From Streptomyces sp. SAI-135 (GTDB taxonomy: Bacteria > Actinomycetota > Actinomycetes > Streptomycetales > Streptomycetaceae), in NCBI RefSeq assembly GCF_029893805.1, contig NZ_JARXYP010000001.1, positions 186,001 to 250,000 on the forward strand: 64,000 nt of DNA, written 5' to 3'. A model generated the notes under the pieces. The model searched no databases and had not been told where the DNA came from. It was given only the letters and a program-made list of their open reading frames with translations. This document shows, in pieces, positions 17,092 through 26,492 of the stretch. A program made the translations under genes and the position numbers. How positions within the stretch are numbered: position 1 is the stretch's first letter; each line of letters begins with the position of its first letter.

Positions 17092-18460
17092 GCAGGGTGC
17101 TTGCAAGTTCCGGGTCGTGCGGCTGGTCGGGTTGTGGCCGGTTGGGGTGGATAGCAGAGCAGGCACGGGCTTCGTGATCATTGTGGTGACTAAGCCAGAT
17201 GATCATGAGGTGGCCCGTGCCTGCTGCTGCATCCTCTCCCATTCCCGCCGTGCTGGTGAAGCTGGGTTCGCTGGACACCGACCGGATCGCCGACCTGCGC
17301 CCCTACTTCGACTCGGTGCCCGACCCGCGCGCACGGCGGGGCCGGTGGTCTCGCTGACAGCAATCCTGCTGGTGAGTGCCTGTGCGGTCGTCTCAGGAGC
17401 GAGGAGCATGGATGAACTCGCCGAGTGGGGTCAGCGTGCTTCGAACGCACTCCTGTCGGGATCCGGCGCCACCTGCTCAGATGGCGGCACACTCCGGCGC
17501 CGGTCACGATCGGCCGTGTGCTGGGGGCTGTTGACGGTGACGCCCTGGACCGGGCGGTGGGCGCCTACCTGGCCGACCGGCACCGCGCCGCCATCGAGTC
17601 CACCCAGACACCGTCGCCCTCCGCGTCCCGGCAGCGGCGCGGGATCGCTGTCGACGGCAAAGCGCTCAAGGGATCAGCCCGTCTTACCGCGAGCGCCGGC
17701 ATCTGCTCTCCGCGGTCACGCACGGCACCGTCGTAACCCTCGCCCAGGTGGAGGTCGGCGCGAAGACCAACGAAACCACACACTTCCGGCCGCTGCTGGC
17801 ACCGCTGGACCTGACCGGCACCGTCGTCACCTTCGACGCCCTGCACTCGGTCAAGGCGAACATCTCCTGGCTCGTCGAGACCAGGAAGGCCCACTACATC
17901 GCCGTGATCAAGACCAACCAGCCCACCGCTTACGCCCAACTCGCCGCTCTTCCCTGGCAGTCCATCGCCGTCCAGCACACCGCCTCCGGGGCCGGACACG
18001 GACGCCGCGAGTCCCGCTCAATCAAGACGTGCGGGATCGCCGACGAACTCGGCGCAATCGCCTTTCCCCACGCCCGCCTGGCCATCCGCGTCCACCGCCG
18101 CCGCAAGCAGACCGGCCGGCGCGAGACCCGTGAGAGTGTCTACGCCGTCACCAGCCTCGACGCCCACCAAGCCGGGCCCGCCGACCTGGCCGCCGCGATC
18201 CGCGGGCACTGGGGGGTGGAGAACTCCTCACACCACATCAGGGATGTCACCTTCGCCGAGGACGCCTCTACCGTCCACGCCGGGACCGCACCACGGGCCA
18301 TGGCGACCCTTCGCAACCTCGCCATCGGCGTACTGAAAACCCTCGGAGCCGACAACATCGCCAAGACCACCCGGGCGATCCGCGACGAACCCCAGCGAGC
18401 ACTTCCCATCTCGGGCATCACCAACGCTCCGGACAGCTACTGAACTTGATCAAGCCCTGC
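17092..18460 (+). mobile_element. ISAs1-type insertion sequence, degenerate
   Basis: The element is about 1369 bp. Its ends form an imperfect 19-bp inverted repeat: left GCAGGGTGCTTGCAAGTTC, and right (complement) GCAGGGCTTGATCAAGTTC, 13 of 19 identical with the first six and last seven bases conserved. The interior encodes a broken ISAs1-family DDE transposase on the plus strand. No target duplication is recognisable and the right flank does not restore the interrupted tpg gene. The insertion was therefore followed by deletion or rearrangement. Confidence 0.7.
17217..18443 (+). pseudogene. ISAs1-family transposase, multiply frameshifted
   Basis: Fragments in several frames line up in order: LRPYFDSVPDPRARRGRW, LTAILLVSACAVVSGARSMDELAEW, IGRVLGAVDGDALD, RRGIAVDGKALKGSAR, then from about 17700 a long intact part HLLSAVTHGTVVTLAQVEV to NAPDSY. 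DGKALKG is the first catalytic Asp block and FDALHSVKANISW and RGHWGVENSSHHIRDVTFAED are the second Asp and the Glu blocks of this family. At least three frameshifts lie between 17350 and 17720. The gene cannot make an intact transposase. Confidence 0.8.
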
Positions 18461-18857
18461 TTACACAGACGCGCGAGCTCCTGCAGGGCAGCGTCGACGC
18501 CGAACATCAACCCACGTTCTGAAGGACCGTCAGCAGCCCTTACATTCTATTCGAGGATGGCATGCCGCACGGCGGAAACGGCAGCTCCCGTGGCGAGCTG
18601 TGGAGGCGTGGCCTGCGCTTCGTACAACCAACCGCCACGTTGTGTGGCGGCCGAGTGTCACTCGACATCACCCCACGTATGCCGCTGGGCCCGCTGCGGA
18701 TGCGTCAATCGCGGGTAGGACGAAGCCGCCGAACGACGCAACTGGAGCGAGGCCGTGTCCAATCCGTGCCCGTAAGAGCGGACAACCGTGGTCAACATCG
18801 GCGCGACCGAGCCGCGTAGTTGCGCCATCGCGACAGCATCCGCGCAGGTCAGGAGCC
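18461..18857. other. Unassigned spacer between IS element and TcmP tail
   Basis: About 400 bp with no open frame that shows family motifs, no terminal repeats and no convincing ribosome site. It separates the right end of the ISAs1-like element from a TcmP C-terminal fragment and may hold its decayed 5' part, but no TcmP motif could be read here. Confidence 0.4.
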
Positions 18858-19217
18858 GTGCTGAAGGACGCCATGTGGAAGGTGGACCCTTCGTATGGCG
18901 TCCTCTACCGCGACCCCAGGGACACCCAACAGCAGATGCTTGATCTCGTATTCGAACCGGATACGGCTCCGCTGCGACGGATCCTGCACGACTTCATCTC
19001 CGAAACGCCCGGCGGGCGAACCATCCCCGAGCTCAAGCGATACGCCCTCTTGGAAACCGTCTACCGGCCCGCCCGAGTGATCGAGACCGTCCGGCAGCTG
19101 CGTGAGGCGGGCGCCGTGACGGCGGAACCTCGTGCCATCAACGCCAGGACGCGAGTGAGCCTGGCGGCGACGCCGCCCACTACCCGTCCGTCAGCCGAGC
19201 AAGGCGCCCTCTGGTGA
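18858..19217 (+). pseudogene. C-terminal fragment of a TcmP (three-Cys-motif partner) protein
   Basis: The reading frame encodes LKDAMWKVDPSYGVLYRDP, then PDTAPLRRILHDFISETPGGRTIPELKRYALLETVYRPARVI and LREAGAVTAEP. This matches the winged-helix tail of TcmP proteins, which partner Tnp-like three-Cys-motif (phage Gp37/Gp68-type) genes. The N-terminal methyltransferase-like part is missing, and the partner gene is not present. A GTG at 18858 could start the frame but has no good ribosome site. Treated as a remnant of about 120 residues out of 300-400. Confidence 0.55.
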
Positions 19218-19373
19218 GAGGCCGCGAGCGCACATCCAGGGCACATGAGCCTGGGAAACGGCGTTGACCCGTGAGAACTACGGAGAAGAGTTTCCCCAGG
19301 CCAACGCACATTTCCCTGTGAAGCCCCAGGTCAGCCCCCTCCTGCTCCCATTCGCTGAGTGAAGGGGAGGACA

Positions 19374-21029
19374 TCAGGCGCGGATCCAGGCGGTTGCCTC
19401 GCCGGGGAGCTTGCCGTCCTTGACGTCGGCGCTCGCGAGGAGCACCTCGCCCGCCGGCAGGGCGACCGGGGCCGTGCCGAAGTTGGCCACGACGTGCCAG
19501 CCGCCGGGGCGCACGAAGTGCAGCACGCCTTCCTCGGACGCCTCCTCCCACATGAGAGTCTCCGCGCCCTGGAGTTCATGGCGCAGGGCAAGCGCGCGCC
19601 GGTAGAACGCCAGGGTCGAGGCCGGGTCCTTGTGCTGGACGCTCGCGGCGTAGTCGGCGAACCACTCTGGCTGGGGCAGGTGCGCGCCGGCCGGACCGAA
19701 GCCGAACGAGGTGCCGTCCGGCTCCCAAGGGAGCGGCACACGGCAGCCGTCGCGGCCGATCTGCTCGCCCTGGGTGCGGAAGAAAGTCGGGTCCTGGCGC
19801 TGCTCGGACGGGATCTGGCCCACCTCCTGGAGGCCGAGTTCCTCGCCCTGGTACAGGTAAGCCGACCCCGGGAGCGCGAGCATGAGCAGTGTCGCTGCCT
19901 TCGCCCGGCGCAGACCGCGCGGAATGTCCAGCGCCGCAGGGTCCCCGCCGTCGAGCAGCCACTGCGCTCCGGCCTTGGCAGCGTTGCCGGGGAGGGCATA
20001 GCGGGTGGCGTGGCGGATGACGTCGTGGTTGGAGAACACCCACGTGGATGAGGTGCCGGACTCGGCGGCGAAGGCGAGGTTGTCCGTGATGATCTTGCGG
20101 AACTGGGCGGCGTCGAAGTCTGCCTGGAGGAGGTCGAAGTTGAACGCCTGCCCCAGACCCTCCGGGGAGGCGTAGCGGGCGCGGCGGTGCGCGGGCACCC
20201 AGGCCTCGGCGACGGCGGTACGGGGCGGATCGTACTCGTTGAAGACCTTGCGCCAGTCCGCGAAGACCTCGTGGACCTCGTCGCGGTCGAAGAGCGGGTG
20301 CTGGCCGTCGTGGAATTCCGAGGCCTCGCCGAACATGACGGTACGGAGCGCATCGTAGGCCGGGTCGAGGTTCTTCTTGAGCATGTGGGCCACGTCGACG
20401 CGGAACCCGGATACGCCGCGGTCGGCCCAGAAGCGCAAGGTTTTGAGGAAGTCCTCGTGGACCTCAGGGTTGTCCCAGTTCAGGTCCGGCTGCTCCTTGG
20501 CGAAGAAGTGGAAGTACCACTGCCCCGGCGCCCCGTCGGGTTCGGTGACTTGCTCCCACGCTCCGCCGCCGAAGATCGAGCCCCACGAGTTCGGCGGGAG
20601 CTCGCCGTGCTCGCCCTTCCCGTCGCGGAAGATGTATCGCTCGCGGGCCGCGGAGCCCTTGGGGGACGCGAGGGCCTCCTGGAACCACTCGTGGCGGTCG
20701 GAGGTGTGATTGGGGACGATGTCCACGATGATCTTGATGCCGACCGTGTGGAGGGCCGCGGACATCTCATCGAAGTCCTCGAGGGTGCCGATGCGCGGGT
20801 CGACGTTGCGGTAGTCGTCGACGTCGTAGCCGCCGTCGGCGAGCGCCGAGGGGTAGAACGGGCTCAGCCACACGGCATCGATCCCGAGCTCGACGAGGTA
20901 CGGGATCTTGGCAGTGATGCCCTTGAGGTCCCCGATCCCGTCGCCGTTCGAATCGGCGAAGGACCGTGGGTAGATCTGGTAGACGGCGGCCTGGCGCCAC
21001 CACGTGGCGTCGGTGGCGTTGGTAGGCAA
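19374..21029 (-). CDS. Glycoside hydrolase family 13 alpha-glucosidase (oligo-1,6-glucosidase type)
   Basis: The 551-residue enzyme starts at TTG 21029 (GGAG lies 9 bp upstream). It has the GH13 signatures in order: WWRQAAVYQIYPRSFADSNGDGIGDL at the N-terminus, DIVPNHTSD (region I), GFRVDVAH with the catalytic Asp (region II), AVAEAW with the acid/base Glu (region III) and VFSNHDVIR with the stabilising Asp (region IV). Without a signal peptide it should act in the cytoplasm on imported alpha-glucosides such as maltose, isomaltose or sucrose-like sugars. The specificity within the family cannot be fixed by eye. It is divergent from a LacI-family regulator gene with a palindrome in between, the usual layout for local repression. 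No transporter gene accompanies it here. Confidence 0.9.
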   Translation of the reverse strand: MPTNATDATWWRQAAVYQIYPRSFADSNGDGIGDLKGITAKIPYLVELGIDAVWLSPFYPSALADGGYDVDDYRNVDPRIGTLEDFDEMSAALHTVGIKIIVDIVPNHTSDRHEWFQEALASPKGSAARERYIFRDGKGEHGELPPNSWGSIFGGGAWEQVTEPDGAPGQWYFHFFAKEQPDLNWDNPEVHEDFLKTLRFWADRGVSGFRVDVAHMLKKNLDPAYDALRTVMFGEASEFHDGQHPLFDRDEVHEVFADWRKVFNEYDPPRTAVAEAWVPAHRRARYASPEGLGQAFNFDLLQADFDAAQFRKIITDNLAFAAESGTSSTWVFSNHDVIRHATRYALPGNAAKAGAQWLLDGGDPAALDIPRGLRRAKAATLLMLALPGSAYLYQGEELGLQEVGQIPSEQRQDPTFFRTQGEQIGRDGCRVPLPWEPDGTSFGFGPAGAHLPQPEWFADYAASVQHKDPASTLAFYRRALALRHELQGAETLMWEEASEEGVLHFVRPGGWHVVANFGTAPVALPAGEVLLASADVKDGKLPGEATAWIRA

Positions 21030-21056
21030 AACACTGTCTCCTGGACGCGATGGGTT

Positions 21057-21072
21057 TCTGTACCGGTAAAGA
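21057..21072. promoter_or_regulatory. Palindrome, probable LacI-family operator
   Basis: TCTGTACCGGTAAAGA is a near-perfect 16-bp inverted repeat (7 of 8 pairs) with a central CCGG, the centre geometry typical of LacI/GalR operators. It lies 28 bp upstream of the alpha-glucosidase start and in the divergent promoter region of the regulator gene. Assignment as the operator of that regulator is inference. Confidence 0.5.
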
Positions 21073-21187
21073 TATGTACGGCGGCAGGATTGTGCAAGAT
21101 GGCTTCATGCTTGCCAGGGCGCCCTCGCGCGGCGGCTGGACAAGCCGCTTGAAGCAAACACGGTTGAGAGAGTCGAGCGATCGGGAG

Positions 21188-22267
21188 GTGAGGGCCATCG
21201 CCAGAGTCACGCTGCAGTCCATCGCCGACCGGCTCGGGGTCAGCCGGATGACGGTGTCGAATGCGTTCTCCCGACCCGATCAACTCTCCGACGCCCTCCG
21301 CGAGCGCATCCTGGCCGAGGCGGAGGCGCTGGGCTATCTCGGCCCCGACCCGTCGGCGCGGTCGTTGGCCACCGGCGCCACCGGCGCGGTAGGGGTGCTG
21401 TGGGCCACGGAACTGCGCCAAGCCCTCTCCGACGAGGTCTCGGCTCGGTTCCTCGGAGCGGTCGCCGACGAGCTCGCACCCAGCGGACTGGCCCTCACCC
21501 TCCTGCCAGCACTAGCCGAGGGCACGGTCGTTCCGGCTCGTGATGTCGCCATGGACGGCGCGATTGCCTTCTCCTGTGACCCACGGCTGCCGGCGCTGGA
21601 CTGGCTGCAACGGCGCAATCTGCCACTGGTGTATGTCGACATGACCGCCCCCCGCGGCCAGGTGTCGATCACTATCGACGACCGCGGCGGTGCCCGCGCG
21701 GCCGCCCAGCACCTTGTCGACCTGGGCCATCGGAAGGTAGCTCTGGTCACCCCGGGATTCGGGCCTGATGCCGGGCCGACGCGCGGTCCTCTGCCGGAGG
21801 CTGCCCGGCAACTACGGGTGATCGCCGAACGTCACGCCGGCTGGATGGAAGCGTTGACGGCAGCCGGTGTCGAACCGACGCTGGTTAACCAACCCAAACA
21901 CGCCGCGGACGTCAGCGAAGGCGCCCGTCTGTTGTTTGCTGCGTCCGATCGACCCACTGCCGCGCTCTGTCTGACCGACGTCATCGCGCAGGCGGTACTC
22001 GCTGCCGCAGCGGACGCTGGGCTGCGTGTGCCCGAGGATCTTGCCGTCGTCGGTTTCGACGACCATCCACTCGCTCTACGAACGCGACCCACGCTCACCA
22101 CGGTCCGCCAGGACGTGGACGCGAAGGGCCGAGCCGCGGCCAAAGCGTTGCTGCGTCTGATCGCCGGCCGTGCAGATGCCTCCCTGCCAAGCCCGCGCAG
22201 CCGCTGCCTGCCAGTACAACTGCAGGTGCGAGGAAGCACCCAGGCGGGCTTCAGCCGGACCGAGTGA
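21188..22267 (+). CDS. LacI/GalR-family transcriptional repressor
   Basis: The protein (about 359 residues) begins with the LacI helix-turn-helix VTLQSIADRLGVSRMTVSNAFSRPDQLS, followed by the hinge and a periplasmic-binding-like sensor domain ending in AVVGFDDHPLALRTRPTLTTVRQDV. Start choice is unusual. GGGAGG is immediately before GTG 21188, too close to serve it. At 21197, ATC follows the same GGGAGG by 8 bp and would give I/M-ARVTLQSIADRLGVS, where close relatives normally have MARVTLQ. GTG is given here as the conservative start. It probably represses the divergent alpha-glucosidase gene in the absence of its sugar inducer. Confidence 0.85.
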   Translation: MRAIARVTLQSIADRLGVSRMTVSNAFSRPDQLSDALRERILAEAEALGYLGPDPSARSLATGATGAVGVLWATELRQALSDEVSARFLGAVADELAPSGLALTLLPALAEGTVVPARDVAMDGAIAFSCDPRLPALDWLQRRNLPLVYVDMTAPRGQVSITIDDRGGARAAAQHLVDLGHRKVALVTPGFGPDAGPTRGPLPEAARQLRVIAERHAGWMEALTAAGVEPTLVNQPKHAADVSEGARLLFAASDRPTAALCLTDVIAQAVLAAAADAGLRVPEDLAVVGFDDHPLALRTRPTLTTVRQDVDAKGRAAAKALLRLIAGRADASLPSPRSRCLPVQLQVRGSTQAGFSRTE

Positions 22268-22498
22268 CAGGTGGTACATCCTGGGGATTCGCCTTTCAAC
22301 GGCCACGAGATCGCCCGGGGAAAGAAGGACGACTGAAGCTACGACCCGACCCCTGGTGGGCGCAGAATCAAGCACGGGTGCGTAGGCAGCGTCCGAAAAC
22401 GCGAGTCGTCCCACGGTCTTCATTTCGCTCATCACACACCACCCAGCCCACTTCAGTGCGCCGCCGACTTCGCCTGTGCACCGCTTGTCGCTGCTTTC

Positions 22499-24665
22499 TT
22501 GGCGTGTCTCACATTCCTGAACTCCCGTTGTTCGGACGTGGGATTAGCAGTTGATGAGGGTCGTGTCGCGGACGTACCGTCCCGCCGCGTGTTGGTGCAC
22601 TTCTTCTCTGCCGAGGGCTGGCAGTCCTGGGGACTCGATGGCGAGCCGTTGATCCCTGAGCGGATGCCGGTGCTGTTCGACCGGATCAACCATCGGCCCT
22701 GGCGCGTGGTCGCCAAGGAACTCGCCCTGGCCTGGATCGCCACCCAGGACGAGCGCGTCCTCGCCTTGCCCAGGGCCCGCCGGCTCCCGCGCCACCCCCG
22801 CACCATCTATGCCCGCGTCTACCACCTCACGTTCTGGCTGAACTGGCTGCACGAGCGCCGGATCCCCACGCTCGCCGCGGTCACCCAGGACCACTGGCGA
22901 GGCGTTCCTGCGCGAGTACGGCGTCGTCCGGGACAAGGAGACCGGCGCTGTCCTGCGGAACAAGGCCGGCAGCTCGCTGCGGACGGTGGTCTCCGCCAAG
23001 CAGGACATCACCGACTACGGCGAGCTACTGTCGGCCGACCGGCACCGGCCCGGTTTCCGGCCCTGGGGCGCACGATCGCCCCGCGTCGTGACCGGGGCAC
23101 CGTCCCGGCCCCAGGTGGTGATCAAGACCGAGCCCTTGGGCGACGAGGTCCTGCGGCCGCTGCTGACGGCGTGCTTGCACCTGGTCGACGTGCTCGGACC
23201 ACACATCGTGGGCTTGCGGAGCCAGCTGCCGGCCGAGCGCGAGTCCTGGCGCAACGTCGAGTGGTCGAGGAATCTACGGGACGGCGACCGGCTTGCCGCG
23301 CTCGTCGAGGAACATCTGCGGACGGGGCAGCCGCTGCCGCGGATCGAGGACGCCCAGGTGACCAAGCGCCTCCGCCTGAGGTGGGACCCGAAGGATCCGT
23401 TGCTGACAGCCAACTTCCAGCAGCTGCTACGGCCGACGGGACACCGGGACATTAAGTCTCTCTTCGCCCAGGCCCGCCCGCTGCTGGAGGAGGCGGTCGC
23501 CGAGGTCGGCACCGAGTACCTGTGGTGTCGCGACCCTGCCGACGCCCCTCGCGCGGACACCGGCGAGTTGATCCCTTGGTCGTTGCCGTTGTCGAACAGG
23601 TCCTCTGACGCCTTGATCCGGGTCGCCGGGCATGCCTGCACGGTCGCCACCGCCGCGTTGACGGGGATGCGGTCCAGCGAACTAATGGAGTCGACGGTCG
23701 GCTGCCGCCGCACGACCGCCGCCGACGGCACTGGTCTGGCCCGGCACCGCCTGGTCAGCAAGGTCGTCAAAGGGCGCCTATGGTGCGGTGAGGTCGACGA
23801 GTGGGTCGTCATCGAGGAAGTCGTACGTGTTATCGCTCTGGCCGAGCAGATCACGGCCGCTGAGCCTGGCCAGCCGTTGTTCGGCGCGTTCAACGGCTTC
23901 GAGTCCAACGGGGCTATGACCTGGCTGCGGCAGTGGGTCGCCTCGCCCGCCGGGCGCCGCATGGGCCTGGAGCCGATCCCCGACGACCCGGTGCACCCCC
24001 GCCGCCTGCGGCGGACGCTGTCTGCCGAGATGGCCTCCCGCCCGGGGGGACTGCTGGCCACCAAGGTTCACTTCAAGCACTTGCAGGTGGCCACCAGCGA
24101 GGGATACGCCGGCCGGCCGGGTGGCGCCCAGGCCGTCTTCCACCACGAGTGGAAGAAGGAGGAGGCGAAGGAGAAGCTCAAGCGGACCGTCGAGGCGTAC
24201 CGGCAGTTCGAACAGGGCCAGATGCCCGCTGGCCCGGGAGCCGACGCGCTGCTGGCTTCCTTCCGCGCCGTCGAGAAGGAACTGGCCGACCACGAGCCGG
24301 GTCCGGCGAAGGTGGTCACCGACCGGCAGATCGAGCTTCTTCTGAAGAAGAAGGCTTCGGTCCTGCACCTCTCCGTGGCGAACTACTGCTGGTTCGAGGA
24401 CCCGGCGAAGGCGCTGTGTTCCAAGCTCGCCGGCACCAGGTCCGCCGCAGCTCCGCTGACCGGGCTGTGTGACAGCTCCCGCTGCCCGCAGGCCACCCAC
24501 CACATCATTCACCGTTCCGTCTGGCAGACCACAGCTGAAAACGGCGTCGTCCTGCTGGCCAGCCCTCGGATCCCACCCGCGGAGAAGGCCCGGCTGAGGA
24601 CCGAGCACGAGCGGTCCATGCGGGTTCTCGAAGAGATCGACACGGCAGCCGGAAAGGCCCGATGA
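22499..24665 (+). pseudogene. Tn554 TnpB-like tyrosine recombinase, frameshifted
   Basis: The N-terminal part (frame to about 22900) encodes VLVHFFSAEGWQSWGL to AAVTQDHWR. The next frame continues EAFLREYGVVRDKETGAVL and runs to 24665. The C-terminal catalytic domain has the tyrosine-recombinase tetrad context: TALTGMRSSEL (Arg), HPRRLRRT (HxxR) and HLQVATSEGY (candidate Tyr). A Cys/His-rich tail (NYCWFEDPAKALC, LCDSSRCPQATHHIIH) is typical of the long TnpB-type recombinases of Tn554 relatives. One indel near 22900 breaks the gene; repaired it would be about 720 residues. The DUF6262-like partner gene follows at once, but no TnpA gene precedes it, so the transposon is incomplete. Confidence 0.7.
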
Positions 24666-24666
24666 C

Positions 24667-25131
24667 ATGGCACTGAGCCACCAGCAGCGCGACCAGATCG
24701 AGCGGCGCATCCGCGCGGCCATCGACCGGCTGATGGCCGGGCAGATTCCGCCCGGCGGCGCCTGCGACGTCAAGACGCTCGCCCGTGAAGCGGGCATCTC
24801 CCGCGCATCCCTCTATCGGACCTGGGGGCACCTCAAGGACGAGTTCGAGAAGCGGCGAGCAGCCGCCTGGGCAGCCGGTCAACAGCCCGACCCGCGCGAG
24901 GCCCGCATCGTCCGGCTGCGTGATCTCAACCAGCGACTCACCGGCAAACTCACCCGCACTCACACCGAACTCACGCAGCTCAAGGAACGTCACCAGCTGC
25001 TGCTATCCGTCCTGGCAGCCAAGGACGACGAGGTCCAGCGGCTCCACCGCGAGCTGAGTACGTTCGCTTCGGTCCTCGATCAAGAGCAGGGGGACGACGC
25101 CGTCGGCGTCGTCCCCCTGCCGCGCCGCTGA
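24667..25131 (+). CDS. DUF6262 / TnpC-like transposon accessory protein
   Basis: A 154-residue protein with an N-terminal three-helix DNA-binding segment (VKTLAREAGISRASLYRTWGHLKDEFEK) and a long coiled coil (RIVRLRDLNQRLTGKLTRTHTELTQLKERHQLLLSVLAAKDDEVQRL). This layout matches the small third protein of actinobacterial Tn554-like transposons, thought to assist the recombinases. It starts 1 bp after the stop of the broken TnpB-like gene. The last 15 codons coincide with a perfect hairpin that likely ends transcription. Confidence 0.75.
   Translation: MALSHQQRDQIERRIRAAIDRLMAGQIPPGGACDVKTLAREAGISRASLYRTWGHLKDEFEKRRAAAWAAGQQPDPREARIVRLRDLNQRLTGKLTRTHTELTQLKERHQLLLSVLAAKDDEVQRLHRELSTFASVLDQEQGDDAVGVVPLPRR
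25086..25120 (+). terminator. Perfect 16-bp hairpin inside the 3' end of the DUF6262 gene
   Basis: GCAGGGGGACGACGCC (25086-25101), loop GTC, then GGCGTCGTCCCCCTGC (25105-25120): 16 of 16 pairs with a 3-nt loop. It lies within the coding sequence, ending 11 bp before the TGA stop codon is complete. No T-tract follows, which is normal for intrinsic terminators of high-GC actinomycetes. It could also mark the right-hand side of the transposon. Confidence 0.6.
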
Positions 25132-25160
25132 GTCGCACCAGGTTGATCAGCAGGACCGGC

Positions 25161-26492
25161 CTACTCTCCCAGCTGCTCGACGCACGCCGACCGGATTTCC
25201 TCCAGCAACTCTGGGTAGTGCTCGCCGTACGTATTTACCGCGTGCCACACCGCGTCCAGTGCCGCCTTCAGCGGGTCGGGCTCGGCAGCGGCCAGTACGG
25301 CAGGAAGGGCGAAGTGCGGCTGCGAGATTCGCTCGGGTCCGCGCGGAGTGCCGGAGGTGTGCACTACCACGGCAGCACCTTGCCCCACGCCTGCGGTCGG
25401 TGTCGTGCCATGACTGGCGGGCCCAGTCGGTACAAGCGCGCCCAGTGCCTGGCCGAGGCCCGGCAGCCTTGACCGGTTTTCCGAATCCGTGGCCGGGACC
25501 CACGTCCATTCCGCCGCCGCCGGGGGCGTGGGTGGGCGATATGGCGGTCGCCCGGGAGGTATCGCCTCGAGCACCGACCGCCTCGGGACCTGCGGGTCGG
25601 ACCGCAGGTTCTCCCACAGCCGGGCTGTGTCGTCGAACGGCGGCGGCAGCGGACGTTTCTGCGTCAACGCGGTGAGCGCCTGGGTAACCCACGGAACGTC
25701 GGTCAGGCCCGCTGCCGCGCAGGCCCGCCGGGCAGCTAGCGACGCTACCGTACGCTGGACCTCCGGACCCGCGGCGTCGAGGGCGTGCACCAGGTCGCTG
25801 TCGAAGCGGAGCAGACCGCGGACATTACCGCCGACGCCGCGCAGCCCCTCGCTCGGCAGTTGCCCGCCCCACTCCCACTGCTCGCGGTGCAGTCTCCGCT
25901 CCTCGGCGGCCCGTTCCTCCGCCTGGCGGGCCAGGCGTTCGGTCTCGGCGCGCTGCTCGGAGGTGGGTGGTGGCGGAAGTTCGCGCGCGTAGCGGTGCCA
26001 GTAGGCGGCGTTCTGTGAGGTCTGGCGGACCACGCGGTCCGCACGAGGCGGCGCGGGCCAGAACTGCAGGAGGTAGCTGTCCGCCTGTGGCTTCCCGACT
26101 ACTCTGGTGTCGAGCTTCCGTCCCTCGTCCATCCTCTGGGCGCAGTACCGCACGCGGTAGTCGGTCTGGTCGAGATTCAGGTCCCACGCGGCTTCGCCCG
26201 CCCACTGCACCAAACTGGTGCGTTCAGACATCGGCCGGAAGGACACCTCCACCACGTCCTCCCAGATCGGGTCCAGCGGAGGATCTTCGTCGTGGACCTC
26301 TACGACGAAGCCGACGTTGCCTGTGTGCAGTCCGGTGATCAGCCAGAGCACGCCCGGGACTGCGGCCCCGCACAGCCCCCCGCGCTGGCCTGCGAACGCC
26401 TCGGAAAGATCCGGGATCGCACTGTCCGGATCGCTCTCGACGTAGATCTGACTGTAGTGAACGTGCACCTCGCCTGTGACTGGCCTGCGCAC
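25161..26492 (-). CDS. Hypothetical cytoplasmic protein with charged middle segment
   Basis: The 443-residue frame starts at GTG 26492 with GGGAGGGG directly upstream, so expression is likely. The first 150 residues look like a compact beta-rich domain (HVHYSQIYVESD, GLCGAAVPGVLWLITGLHTGNVGFVVEVHDEDPP). Next comes a strongly charged helical stretch (TSEQRAETERLARQAEERAAEERRLH), then a Pro-rich linker and a C-terminal helical region ending YPELLEEIRSACVEQLGE. No signal peptide, membrane span or catalytic motif is evident. I do not recognise the family. It is convergent with the transposon genes and not obviously part of an operon. Confidence 0.65.
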   Translation of the reverse strand: MRRPVTGEVHVHYSQIYVESDPDSAIPDLSEAFAGQRGGLCGAAVPGVLWLITGLHTGNVGFVVEVHDEDPPLDPIWEDVVEVSFRPMSERTSLVQWAGEAAWDLNLDQTDYRVRYCAQRMDEGRKLDTRVVGKPQADSYLLQFWPAPPRADRVVRQTSQNAAYWHRYARELPPPPTSEQRAETERLARQAEERAAEERRLHREQWEWGGQLPSEGLRGVGGNVRGLLRFDSDLVHALDAAGPEVQRTVASLAARRACAAAGLTDVPWVTQALTALTQKRPLPPPFDDTARLWENLRSDPQVPRRSVLEAIPPGRPPYRPPTPPAAAEWTWVPATDSENRSRLPGLGQALGALVPTGPASHGTTPTAGVGQGAAVVVHTSGTPRGPERISQPHFALPAVLAAAEPDPLKAALDAVWHAVNTYGEHYPELLEEIRSACVEQLGE

